Below, piece after piece: positions 13,313-23,668 of a DNA stretch of 64,000 nucleotides; position 1 is the stretch's first letter, and every line of letters starts with the position of its first letter. The notes beneath the pieces were generated by a model, which was not told the DNA's origin, did not search any database, and was given only the letters and a program-made list of their open reading frames with translations. Source of the DNA: Trichosporon coremiiforme (taxonomy: Eukaryota; Basidiomycota; Tremellomycetes; Trichosporonales; Trichosporonaceae); contig BCJJ01000001.1 of NCBI GenBank assembly GCA_039545355.1, forward strand, positions 1,796,570 through 1,860,569. Direction: 5' to 3'. The position numbers and the translations under genes were made by a program.

Positions 13313-16300
13313 CTATGTCGCAGCAACCTCGACGCTGCCGCCACCGGCACCGATCCAGCTCATGCGCGGCACCCACTCGCCGTCGGCCTCGGCGTCACCA
13401 GTCTCTCGGATCACCTCCCAGCCGCCGAGCGGCACACGCCCCGGCTCGCACACCCACGCGTGCGTCTTGACGCTTGTGCGGCCGCCCGGCGGCAGGGTAC
13501 CACGGTGCGACAGAGTACCAGTGTACACTGATCCTTGGGGGAGGTTGAGGATCCAGCGGACTGGAAGCGTCGGAGACCGGTTCTCGAGCTCGAGCTCCAC
13601 GGGGAGCGATAAAGAACTGATGTTAGCTAACGCAGTACATGTCACAGCTTACCCCTTGGCGAAATCGTGAACCACCCGTCCCTGCTTGGCAGGCGGCACT
13701 CTCGTCCGCACGAGCAGCGGGTCCGCCTCATCCGCGAACACGCCCTCGAGCACCGCCTCGTTAAGCGCTCGTATTTGCCGTCCAGTCTCCTCGTACATTG
13801 TTCTCTTCGCCGTTGACTCGCCACCGCGCAGGCTCTCTACGAGGCTGAACGCCGGTGCGAGCCGGATGCCGTGTGCGCACGCAAAGCCGTACCGGTTTCC
13901 AGCAGCCCACGAGGCCACGAGATCAAGCTCGAGGGGGTCCAGTAGCGGGAGGACGCGGGGCACAAGCTCCCGCGGGAGTGTCGGGAAGTGCTCAGTCGCA
14001 AAGCGCAGCCGCCATGCTCGCCGGGCACGAAGATACTCTGCCGTCGGGACCTGCAGTTTCACACTGGCAGGCTCGATGGGCTCGATCGCTTCCGGCCGGC
14101 CAGCCAGGACATGGCCGAGGTTGGAGACGAGGCGGGCTTGCGTCAGATCCACGTCAGCGTCGCCCGACTGCACGCCTAGAACAAGCCGCTGAGTCTGCTG
14201 CGGCCGTAGCGGCTCAGACGACACGTCGGCGGGTGAAGTGAGATGCCAGTACTCTGAGACAGCGCTGAGGCCAGTAACCTCGAGCGGCATATCGGCGTGA
14301 TTAGTGATGGTGACGGCGAGGAAGTAGCCCTTGCGTGCTGGAGCAACCTCTGTGTTGATCGCCAGCGCCCTGCGAACCTCGGCCGCGTGCGACACTCGCG
14401 AACACCCAAGCACATTAGTGCCGGCCGCCGAGAAGATGGCGAGCGCCTTGACGTCGAGCGCGCCCGGGGCCACCGCAGTGAACACCACGGGCACGGTGAC
14501 GCTCTTGCCCGCTTCGATCACGCCGTCGTACAGCGACACAGGGGCGATGGGCTGGAGAGGATTGGGTATCGATGAGGGGTTATTCGAATGCGCGGTATCT
14601 GCTGTCAGTTACTGCCTGTGTTAGTAATCTTACGTGAGACGATGGCGCCGTAGTGGTTCGTAACGAGCTGGACGTTCTCCACGCCGAGAGTGCCCTTGTT
14701 CCGGAGCGTAATTTCGGCATCGACGAGCTCACCCTCATACAAGCTTCCCGGCACGCCGGTGAGCTCGATTTCCAATCGCGGCCGCGTCGCTTCGGCGTGC
14801 ACCGTCAGCGAGGTGTCCTTGGCGTACGTCGGCGTAAGTCGTTGCGGCTTCGTAGCGAACAGGCGCTTGCCCTTGCGCTCGAGGGTCTCGACGCAGGGAA
14901 GGAAGTGGTGGAATGTGAAGCTTGCGTTGGCGACGGTGAAGGGTCCCTCGGCCTTGGGCGTGATAGCGAGTCGGATCGCTCCCGTCTCGTATGGCGCGAG
15001 AGCGACCTCATCGATCGTCTGTACCTCGACCGCCGCCGCCGGCTCAACGCCGACTGTCAGGTTCTCGAGCACTATAGGCGCATTTAGCGGGTTACTGGCG
15101 ATGAGCTCGACGTAGAGGGTCTCGCCGACGCAGGCGGCAATCTTCTTGGGATCCGGTAGAATGCTCAGCGGCTTCTTTCCCTTGCGGTCCCAGTTCGCCA
15201 ACGCCTTCTTCTCGAGCACCTCCCAGCCCTCTGTGCTATGCCCTGACGATGCCTCGGGCAGAAGTATTTTCGTCTTGGATACATCAAAGATGGGCGTTGG
15301 GAGCTTCAGCTTGCCTTTGGCCGCCTCGAGCTGGTCAGGGTGGTTCTGGAGGTGCTCGTACGCGAGCGCCATATCCTCGAGCACCATGGATTGGCCGGGT
15401 GAGCTCGTGTCTTCGCGCTTGAGTAAGCGGAGGAAGTGTTCGACAGCGACCGCGCTCTGTCCGAGCGTGTACGCTTGACGGCCAAGAGCGTACTCGAGGT
15501 TGTCCAGGGCGGCTTTCCACGGCGCACCACGCATCAGCGATGCCGCCTGCTCGAGGCACCGCCGAGAGAATGCCTTGTATCCGGCTTTCTCGTACTTCTT
15601 CGCTGCCATGACGAGATGCAGCGACTGCCGCCGGCTGCCACGCTTGCTCTTTCCGCCCTTGACATCGGCCGCCGCAGCCTCCTCTACCAGCACGGCGCAC
15701 GGAACTTCGTCCGCCTCACCCGCACCCTTGACGAGCGCGGAGCCCACGCCACGCCACTCCTGGATCGCCTTCCACGCCTCATAATACAGTACGGTGGCTC
15801 GCAGCGCATCCAGCTGAATGTGTCCTGGCGGGCCGTGCTGGTAGTACGAGATGACGGCGTTCTCGAGGCACGTCGAGATCTCGGTGTGCTGCAGCGTCGT
15901 GAAGGGGACCATGGAACCGGGCGGCGTGTTCGGAAGGAAGAAGCTGTTGGATAGCAACTGGGACAGGCCGACCATCTCGTTGGCGGCCGCGGCGTACCGC
16001 CAGGCTTTGTCCTGGACATAGTCTCTTCGGAGTGAGTCGTACACTCCAGCAGCGTATCGGTAGTCGCGGAGCATGAACGCAAAGTCTGCGAGGCGACGCG
16101 ACAGCCCATCAGGCGAGTTGACCGGGTAGTACCCCTTGATGGCGTTGTAGCCTGCTGGCCCCGAAGTCGTGCTAGGACTTGAGGGGCGCGAAGAGAAGAG
16201 CTTCCGTCCCGCACCGAAGAGCCTGCCGGTCAATCCTCGGCGAGACGACTGGTACGCCTCGTTCCACTCGCGGACCCTCGCCTCCATCCACGGCACGAGA

Positions 16301-17259
16301 CTCTGCACGACTAGCTCGCGCACAAGGGCCATGAGGCGCTGGATATCTTCCGACGTCAACAGACTTGCGTACGTTTTCGGCAGGGCTTCTTCCTCCATCT
16401 GGGCCGCGGCTCCCATGGGCGATAACGTCAATGATGAGAGCGCGTTGGCGTAGATTTGCGACAGCGCGCCGGAGTCGCCCTGGCTGTCCGGAGCGGTGGC
16501 CGTCGTCACGTCGGTCGAAACGTCTCCCGCTTCTTGCCGCGAATTGATCACGAGCAGAGTCGAGTGCGGGCCATACGCCTTCTTCACGTTGGCGAGAAGC
16601 TCCTCCGCCTTAACGAGCGACGGGCCGGCCTTCGCGACGTCGTGCACAACGACGAAGAACTTGAGCACTTGCACACCGTCCATCCAAGGGGCAGCTTGCG
16701 CACCAGTTCCGACTGCCTGGCCGTACAGGCTCGTCAGCGTGCCCATCGGGTCGGGTGTCGTCGTCGAAATCGCAATCATGACGCCGACGGGGTGATTGAA
16801 GGTCTCGTGCGGCGCGAGCGGGCGCGACGACAGCAGGAGAGCCCGCGTTGTCGGGTACTGCTGATCCTCATCTGGGCGTTAGATTGTGCAATGTTCCGGA
16901 ACCTACCAGGTGAGTGCTTTCCAACGCATGATCCAATTAGGTCGACAATGATGTCCGGGTTCGGCGAGCTGAGCTGTTGATACACACTCGGGTAGGAAAC
17001 GAAGCGCAGAGGGAAGCTTGGGTGCACGGTCGGCTGCAGTGTCGACGACAGGATGGACACTGGGGTCAGTTAACTGGACTTTTCTGGACAGCTGTGGCCA
17101 GCTCTGCTCACCCCGCTCCGTGCCGCCCTCCCATGGTCGGAGGAGCTCCTCGAGACCCTTGCAGCCGTTGGCGTTACAGGAGTCGTTAACGTCGTCGCTA
17201 GCGAGGACAGCGACGCGAGGTGACAGCGACTGGATGATCGGTAGGGGCGGCGAGGGCAT
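13313..17259 (-). CDS. TRS85: TRAPPIII-specific subunit Trs85/TRAPPC8
   Basis: Large subunit that directs the TRAPP complex, a Rab1/Ypt1 exchange factor, to autophagic and early secretory membranes (family knowledge). Five exons (17259-17112, 17059-16907, 16871-14634, 14598-13653, 13616-13313) give 1262 residues. The start LPIIQSLSPRVAVLASDDVNDSC followed by GLEELLRPW matches the Trs85 N-terminus. The middle is helical-repeat-like (DYRYAAGVYDSLRRDY). The C-terminal half is beta-sandwich-like, with repeated PxxxxE.LY / VTVPVVF stretches as in TRAPPC8. I chose the ATG at 17259; an in-frame upstream ATG exists at 17365 and would add a poorly conserved leader. It is divergent from the uL5m gene, with 348 bp between starts. 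Confidence 0.88.
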
Positions 17260-17607
17260 TGTGCCGAATGGTGCCGCCTGCTCGAGTCGGTGATCAAAGG
17301 GCTGTCCGGGAAGGTCAGGTCGTTGATAGTGAGCGCCGATGACATGGTCTGCCCGCACCGGCATCGCTGCACCGGCGTGAGGGGCCACCTGCCTGCTGCC
17401 AGTCCATGACGCACCCGGTTGGTAGACGTGATAGGCGCCAGGCAGCGGAGGTGGAGGTGGTCGCGTGCCTTTTTTCTTCCGTTCACCCCTTCCCAATCCT
17501 TTCGGCCAAAAAGTCGAGATTTCGCTGCACCGGAGCGAGACGCAGCGGCCAGCTCGATCTTTTGCTTATCTCGATCGACCACCTCGTCGTCACCCCACCC
17601 CTCGACC

Positions 17608-18540
17608 ATGTCGCTCCGCTCCGCCGTTCACTCCGCGGCGTCCGCCAGCCGCGTGCTGCGCCCGTCGGCTCCCTCCGTCCTCATCCCCGCCCGCCATGCG
17701 TCTTCCTCGACCAAGACGCAGGACACTGCCGCCGACGACTGGGTCGTCCCCGCTATCCACCTTGGCCCGACGCACCCTTCGCGCTACGGCGAGCACTACG
17801 CTCAGACGCTCGAGACCGACATGATGTACATGGCTTACAACCACCGTGCGAACCAGGTCTACGCCGCCGAGGCCAGGAAGGCTGCCGACAAGGCGGCTCA
17901 GCCTGCCCCCATCATGACGGGATACGAGGCGAACAGGCCGAGGGCCATGCCGCGCGGTAACCGCCCGGAACGCCCGCTGAACCGCCCTATCACGCCGGAA
18001 CTGATCCCGGCTCTCGAGAGCATCACGATCCACTCGATGGTCAAGGAGGCTATTGGAACGAAGCAGGCGCTGCTGGACGCGATCATGGCGTTGCGTGCCG
18101 TCTCGGGAGAGTCGCAGAAGGGTGCCGGTCGCATGAACGAGGGTGTTCAGGTCCTGCGTGCGCGCAAGTCCGCCGCCGCCTGGAAGCTCCGTCAGGGCAT
18201 GCCCATCTCGACCAAGGTTGAGATCAAGGGAGAGCCCATGTACGACTTCCTCCAGAGCTTCGTCGAGTTCGTCCTTCCCCGTCTCCGTGACTACCCCGGC
18301 TTCAAGCTCCCCGGTGTTTCGTCGAACAAGAACACCCCATCCGCCCTCTCCGGCGTCGTTGCTATCGGTCTCCCTCCCGCCGCTATGGGCCTCTTCCCCC
18401 AGATCGAGAACAGCATCGACTCCTACCCCCGCCTCCACGGTTTCGACATTGTGTTTAAGACCAACCTCCGCGGAGCCGACTCGCAGGAGTTCGCCCGCGC
18501 TCTCCTCTCCGGGTTCCGGATACCCTTTAGCCGTAACTAG
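17608..18540 (+). CDS. MRPL7: Mitochondrial large-subunit ribosomal protein uL5m
   Basis: Component of the mitoribosome central protuberance. Intronless, 310 residues. The first ~35 residues (MSLRSAVHSAASASRVLRP...) are Ser/Ala/Arg-rich without acidic residues, a mitochondrial presequence. The L5 core follows: PRGNRPERPLNRPITPEL, LRQGMPISTKVEIKGEPMYDFL, FVLPRLRDYPGFKLPG and the C-terminal GFDIVFKTNLRGADSQEFARALLSGFRIPF, matching uL5 strands and helices in order. The open frame extends upstream to 17419, but this ATG starts the presequence and has a good context (CTCGACCATG). Its end is 122 bp from the convergent PNG1 stop. Confidence 0.92.
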   Translation: MSLRSAVHSAASASRVLRPSAPSVLIPARHASSSTKTQDTAADDWVVPAIHLGPTHPSRYGEHYAQTLETDMMYMAYNHRANQVYAAEARKAADKAAQPAPIMTGYEANRPRAMPRGNRPERPLNRPITPELIPALESITIHSMVKEAIGTKQALLDAIMALRAVSGESQKGAGRMNEGVQVLRARKSAAAWKLRQGMPISTKVEIKGEPMYDFLQSFVEFVLPRLRDYPGFKLPGVSSNKNTPSALSGVVAIGLPPAAMGLFPQIENSIDSYPRLHGFDIVFKTNLRGADSQEFARALLSGFRIPFSRN

Positions 18541-18662
18541 ACATCATTATTGCATGCACCATTCAAGATAGGGTTTGAGATCGAATGGCTGGCCAGCGGT
18601 GGGTGGCCGGTGGGAAGTGTATTCTTCAGGTCTAATGTCTCCAACTGTCTACTAACAAGCTG

Positions 18663-19976
18663 CTAATCCCTCTTGCCGTCCTCGCCACGCGCTTCCTTCC
18701 ACTCCTGCGTCCCGCTCTCCCTTCCCTTACCCTTCAGATCTCTCTCCTCAGCCTCGCAGTCACGCCGCTTCTCGTCCGCGATCCACCTCGCCTGCGCTTC
18801 GTCCATGCTGGCCAGACGTGCTTTCTCCTCCTCACTCATGTTCCGGCGCTGTCTGACCGTATAAGTCGCTAGAGCCTGGAGATGGGTCAGCGATCTCATG
18901 TCAGACCCATGGCGGGGGAGCCCCGGTGCTATGACTTACTCTGGCCAGATCCCGCTCGCCCGTCGGTTGCCCGTCCTGACCGAACCGCTTCTCAGCACGG
19001 CGCTGGAGGCACTCTCCCCAGTCATCGAGATACGCCCTCGTGACGTCTTCGGCGCCATAAGGTCCAAAGGCAAGGCAGTAAGCCTGCTTCTTGCCCCATC
19101 CCCGGTCGTAGAGCTGTGGTTTGCCTACTTCAGCCTCGCAGCTGTCAACGTGTACCCAGTGCCCGGCCGTCGGGGACCAGAACTCGGTCCAGACGTGGTC
19201 CTCGCTGTTGTTAGCTTTCCTTCCGAGCAGCTGTAACCCACGAGTTCCAGACGTATCGCGCCTCCAACCCGAGTGCCAAGCAGACGGCGTAGAACAGCTG
19301 CGCGAACTCGCCGCACCTCCCCTCCCGGCTCTTGATCAATGCATCGATGGCGTTCAATCTCGGGAACCGCCGCGGCGTCTGGCAACTCTTGCATGTCCAG
19401 ATCTCACACCGGGTTGCCCCACCTTGCCTCTCGGTGATGTTCGGCGAGTCAGAGCCAGTACATTGCGTCTCGCCGCCGCATGCGGGACACTTGATGGGAT
19501 CGACCCAGCGGAAGAACTCGTGCTTGAACCAGCTTGCAGCTGCTTGCGCGATGGCTTCCTCGCGACCAAAAGGCTGGAAAGGAGGGTTCTTCTCCAGCTC
19601 GTCCGCTTTCTCGGGAATGTGTGAAGTCAACTGCTTCAGCTCAGCAATGGTAGCCGCATTCTGTTGTCAGCTACTAGCCCCATCCTACTGGGGTGGTGGT
19701 ACACGACGGGCGACAGGGGAAGGAAGGTACACTCACGGCCATGCCCTCAAGCCCAGAGAAATGCCGCGCGTTGCTCTGCAGTGCCCCTGCTATTCCGAGC
19801 CGCCATCGTCTCGTCGGAGCCGGTCGGTATGAACTGAGTGCTTGCTGAACAAGCAGGCGGAACTCGGCGGCCGTAAGAAGACCGAGCTCCTTCCCTGGCG
19901 GGATGGAGTCATAGCCACCCTTCTCGAGCTGGAGGGCGATGTACCTGCACTCCTCCATCGAGGGGATCGGGGGCAT
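18663..19976 (-). CDS. PNG1: Peptide:N-glycanase (cytosolic deglycosylating enzyme)
   Basis: Cleaves N-glycans from misfolded glycoproteins exported from the ER before proteasomal decay. Four exons (19976-19737, 19660-19242, 19204-18940, 18875-18663) give 378 residues, the size of yeast Png1 (363). The transglutaminase-fold triad is visible: Cys in SREGRCGEFAQL, His in NSEDHVW and Asp in HVDSCE. The zinc-binding pairs CPACGG and CKSC flank the variable loop. The C-terminus GRESGTQEWKEARGEDGKRD is the classic Png1 tail. There is no PUB domain, as usual in fungi. The splice after codon AAC-TC (donor gtgggt) was chosen because it restores the conserved NSEDHVW. An internal in-frame ATG (19958) could also serve as start. 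Confidence 0.95.
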
Positions 19977-20603
19977 ACTTGGGGATGGAGATTTAGTCAA
20001 CCGTTGGGTGGCAAGGTGAACGGCCTCCACCTCTCCGCTTCTCGATGACGCTACGGTGGTGATCTCGGTCAGCCGGGATCAATATTTCGACAGTGGCAAG
20101 TGGCATGTCGCAAGCATGTCACCCCCTCGATCGCGACGCGTGCCGTTCCGGCATGCGACAGTGAGCGGCGCGCAGCAACAGTGCGTTTCTGGTGCTGCAA
20201 GTCGCGTTCCATCGTCGTAGTGATCCCGTGAAACGGATCCGGGCGCAGCAGATGGCCTTCCCCTATGGCGGTACGCTAGCGCGTGCATTGGGCCCCGCTC
20301 GAAGCCACGTCGCCCTTGAGCCAGCCCGTGCGCCATGCCCGCGAGCCCTCCCGTCCGACCCCTCGTTACGCCGCCGAACCGGCCGCACCAATTGTCGGAC
20401 ACGCACGAACCGCGCCGAACGTCCGTGTAGCCGTACGAGCCGTCCAGGTGTCCAAAATTACACAGCACCGCTATGCGGCACCGTCGCACCATAACCACAT
20501 AGCATTCTAACTGGCCACCGGCCATGGCGCCAGCCATATAGCTATTCTGCATGCTTATGCAGTTCATTGTTGTTCTCCATCACTCTCTCACTTAGCGACA
20601 GCC
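19977..20603. other. Divergent intergenic region PNG1 / Cys-rich protein gene
   Basis: It must hold promoters for both neighbours. No other gene seen. A C/T-rich leader precedes the 20604 ATG. Confidence 0.45.
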
Positions 20604-21227
20604 ATGTCCGTGTCCCTCGTCACCTCCCTCGCCGATACCGGCGACGTGCCCATGATCACCGCTCCTGCCGAGCTCCCCTCCGTTTCGTCCGAGATGCCCG
20701 GCTCCTCCCTTCTCCAGCTTGGTGCGCTGCCTTCTGCCGACTCCGACTCCGACTCCGCCGTCTCCGCCTCCCCCTCTGCCGCTTCTCCTTCCGCCTCTAC
20801 TGCCACCACAACCGACGACGAGGAGTCCAACACCGGCACTTGTCACGGCCCGCCCGGCCTGAAGGGCGCATCCTGGTTCGGCTCCGGCAAGTGGCCAGGC
20901 ACGCTGGCGCAGGACGAAGTCTCGTGCAACTCTGATCTGAACAACGTCACGCGTGCATGCTGCGATGAGGTTAAGGGCGAGGCGCAGATGGGTACCGAGT
21001 GCGGCCTCGTCGTGTGCAAGGTTTCCAACTCCGCGGAGTCGGCTCTGACAGCCTGTTTCGAAAAGAACAATGCCAGGGGCGGGTGCCAGACGCCAGTTGC
21101 CCCTAAGCCGAGCACGACGGCAACCAAGAGCCCGACCGCGTCTCAGAGCTCGAACGCCGTCCGACTCGCTGCGGGCATGGCGCTTACACTGCTGGCGAGC
21201 TCGGTCGCCCTCGGCGTGTCCACGTGA
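20604..21227 (+). CDS. Small Cys-rich, probably GPI-anchored surface protein
   Basis: Single-exon frame of 207 residues; no named family recognised. A Ser/Ala/Thr-rich acidic linker (about residues 45-75) is followed by a Cys-rich core, about residues 79-162, with eight cysteines including a CC pair (CHGPPGLKGASWFG, RACCDEVKGEAQ, CGLVVC, CFEKNNARGGC). Then comes a Ser/Thr/Pro/Lys linker and a C-terminal hydrophobic tail (VRLAAGMALTLLASSVALG) behind SQSSNA, the layout of a GPI-attachment signal. Oddly, the N-terminus (MSVSLVTSLADTGDVP) is not a clear signal peptide, so the true start may lie in an unseen upstream exon. An upstream ATG at about 20551-20556 begins a hydrophobic MQFIVVL but stops soon. 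Secretion is therefore inferred from the C-terminus only. Confidence 0.6.
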   Translation: MSVSLVTSLADTGDVPMITAPAELPSVSSEMPGSSLLQLGALPSADSDSDSAVSASPSAASPSASTATTTDDEESNTGTCHGPPGLKGASWFGSGKWPGTLAQDEVSCNSDLNNVTRACCDEVKGEAQMGTECGLVVCKVSNSAESALTACFEKNNARGGCQTPVAPKPSTTATKSPTASQSSNAVRLAAGMALTLLASSVALGVST

Positions 21228-21879
21228 CCACCAGAGGTCCGTGCCACCGCCAACTCGACTCGTGACTCCCTGCCGGCCGCCATACCGGGCCCCTTTACGG
21301 CACCTGCAACACGCGGCACACCACACACATTCCAACCATAGACCGACTAGATTCTCTCCTTCTCCCCACTGTAGCCTGGCCCTCTGTTAGGCCGCCGTAG
21401 CTTCGTAGACATTACATGTATGTGTTTTTACTCCGCAGATGCACGGTCACTTCCTGCCCAGGGGCGGTGGCCATGCGGAAGTGGCACGCAGATGGTTGAC
21501 GGAACTGGCGTGCCGAGGTCGGATTTAGGCAACGTACCTGCTAGGTGCATACCACGGCGTTGTTGCTGCTGCGTTGGAGGATCGGAAGATCCGGTGTAAA
21601 GCACACGAGGCAGTCCGGGACAGGATCTGCGTCTTTAACCCTTCAGATCACCCCACGATAGGTCTGCGCCCCATTATGGCAGGTGTGTGCCTTCCCCGTA
21701 TGCCTTCCGTCGCGACTGCAGCTGACACGGACTTCAGGAGAGCTACAAAATCACCCCTGTCTTCCTCCACTTCTTTCCCCAGTCCTTCCCTCGCCGACAA
21801 GCAGCACCAGTCAGGCGTGGTGGACGGGCAATCTCGCGTCAAGGCGAAGCGCGAAGCTCCTCCTTAGCCGACACCAGCT
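21228..21879. other. Intergenic region, 3' flank and likely promoter of the spliced ncRNA locus
   Basis: No coding frame recognised. About 21750-21800 is pyrimidine-rich (CTTCCTCCACTTCTTTCCCC), resembling transcription starts of strongly expressed genes in this window, and lies just before the first plausible exons of the hairpin-repeat locus. Confidence 0.4.
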
Positions 21880-23410
21880 GACGACAGGTCTCCTCGCGCC
21901 CCGCCGCCCTCAACTCAATGGCCTGACGACTCGGAGGCTCGGCGACGGCGTCGCTTCGCAACGGTACAGTGAGCTCCCTCCTCCTCGCCTCAACTGCCTT
22001 TTCAGCTACCTCAGCTCGATGAGCTCAAACTGATCACCGCTCCAGGCATCAGACGATTCTGTGACGTTGTACGATCACGGACAAGTACGAGAACGGGAGA
22101 TACAGCAAGAGGGATCGAGTGAGTAGCTGTGTCATGTCTCGAGGCGTGAACGCTCCGACAGCACAAATACCGACGAGCTAACCTCAGATCGGCAGTTCGA
22201 CCTACCGTAATGTGGACAAGTGACGTTGCACGATCACTGTCAATGCTCTGATGAAGGATCAGTGAGCCTTTCCGTCTCTGCCACCGACAAGCAGGCGGCA
22301 CTTCTATGGCCACTGCATCAGCTGACATCAGGGTCGGCCACCGCACGGTGGCAAGAGTGTCGTTGCACGAGCACTCTCTTGGAAAACACCTCTGGAATCG
22401 AACGGGTCTACATCCGCGAGGCAGGTGTGTCCCCCCGCGAAGTGGCTAAACAACTACTTCGCAGACCATATACTGACATCAGACTCTCCTGGTAGTGATT
22501 ACAGGCCTTGAAGGGCGTAAGCGACGTCGAGGGCCGCGAAGACGTCGCGTGTGGCGTTGCACGCCCAAACGTCGGTTTTAGTGCGACAAGCAGTATGACA
22601 GCAACGATCCAAGGTGAGACCTATTCGTATCCCAGTGTTGCCAACTAGCTCCCCTGCTCCAGGGAAGCTGACATCAGGCAATGAGAGCGCCCGCGATATT
22701 AAGCAAGGTTTACGAGCCCCTGTGTGACGTTGTACGATCACACCGCGTTTGGAATGGGCATTAGGTGCCAGTGATTTTCTCTCAGGAAGCTGACATCAGT
22801 CGACAATTCGCATGTGTGCGCCACGAGACTCGACACTCCTTCCAGGTACCCGTCTGCTCCAGCTGACCTTCAGCAGCTGAGCGGGCCCTCAACGAAGCTA
22901 ACATCACACCAGGCTGAATGAGCAGCAACAATGAAGAAACAACCTCCTCGGGACCCAACCACTTCCTCGCACCACCCCGCGGCCTCGGCGCAGTTGAACG
23001 ATCGTCATTTCACCTCGAAAGCCTTCCCCAGCTTTAAGCGGTAGCGTTAATGATAGCTGGCCTCAGGTCAGAATCCATCAACCCGAGGGGCGACGGACGC
23101 CACTTTGGGTCCCAGGTGACGTTGCACGACCACCTTCTAGAGATGGTTTCCGAAGCACAGTATCAACTGAACAAGGCGAGGCTTCAGCTTCCCAACTCTC
23201 AAAACTCTCAAAACTCTCATACCTCTCAAACTCTAGCCTCACCACAATCGTGGATGGCTGTGGGTTCCAAGTTCACGGTCTGCAGAGCGCGTTCGTGACC
23301 GCGTTGCGGGTCCCGGTCAGAGATGTTGTCTGCTATCGACTGCAAGCTTGAGGCACCACTGGGAGGGAAGGCGGGAGATGGTCCCACAGCGACGTTGAGG
23401 GATCACTTCG
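21880..23410 (+). ncRNA. Candidate spliced long non-coding RNA with one hairpin motif per exon
   Basis: The segment has consecutive well-formed introns by the rules of this genome: 21969-22005 (37 nt), 22119-22187, 22262-22331, 22425-22482 and 22614-22677. Donors are GTGAGC, GTGAGT, GTGAGC, GTGTGT, GTGAGA, and the acceptors mostly end in CTAAC or CTGAC plus CTCAG/ATCAG. Weaker ones are 22765-22799 (35 nt) and 22846-22912. The intervening exons (22006-22118, 22188-22261, 22332-22424, 22483-22613, 22678-22764) each hold one copy of an 18-nt motif near GTGACGTTGCACGATCAC. No long frame survives: the frame reading the motif as VTLHDH meets a TAA just upstream in copy 2. Transcript ends are guesses. 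Alternatives are a decayed multi-intron coding gene, a snoRNA host gene (introns look too short and lack clear C/D boxes), or a cluster of DNA sites (TGACGT is also a bZIP half-site). Confidence 0.5.
22061..23406 (+). repeat. Dispersed hairpin repeat, consensus GTGACGTTGYACGATCAC
   Basis: Copies at 22061-22078, 22220-22237, 22357-22374, 22551-22568, 22724-22741 and 23116-23133, with a degenerate one at 23389-23406. Core fold: GTGA/TCAC and CGT/ACG stems around a TGC or TGT loop, with one unpaired base on the 3' side. Flanks differ yet extend the stem: GACA/TGTC in copy 2, AGA/TCT in copy 3, GT/AC in copy 5, AG/CT in copy 6. Copy 4 replaces the A-T step with G-C (GGCGT/ACGCC). Extra stems nearby: GCCACC/GGTGGC at about 22337-22352 and GCGACGTC/GACGTCGC at 22521-22548. 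Confidence 0.7.
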
Positions 23411-23668
23411 TAGCAAGATGCATCAGTAGTTTCAGACTTCGAACGCAGTGCAGTGCGCATCTGAGATGCCACTCACCTCAGCAGGCATCACAGGGAGAGC
23501 CAGGCACAGCCGGGTGGATGCTGCCACGTGGCTGAGTGGAGGTCGGAGACTTCAGAAAAAAACGCCCGTGTCCGTTCTTTGCAGAGGCTCGCCAGTGTGC
23601 TACGCCGAGATTTGGTCGCTGCTCGCTACCACACCTCCCTCTAGCACCACCCACCACTTTAGCCCACG

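Noticed and set aside
22220..22495. Hairpin motif read as a coding repeat (V-T-L-H-D-H)
   Set aside because: The frame is interrupted by a TAA just upstream in copy 2, substitutions are not concentrated at third positions, and flanking pairing is better explained by RNA structure.
22119..22677. Box C/D snoRNA host gene interpretation
   Set aside because: Introns are only about 58-70 nt and lack convincing C boxes; the CTGA words are the branch sites of the introns. It remains a weaker alternative.
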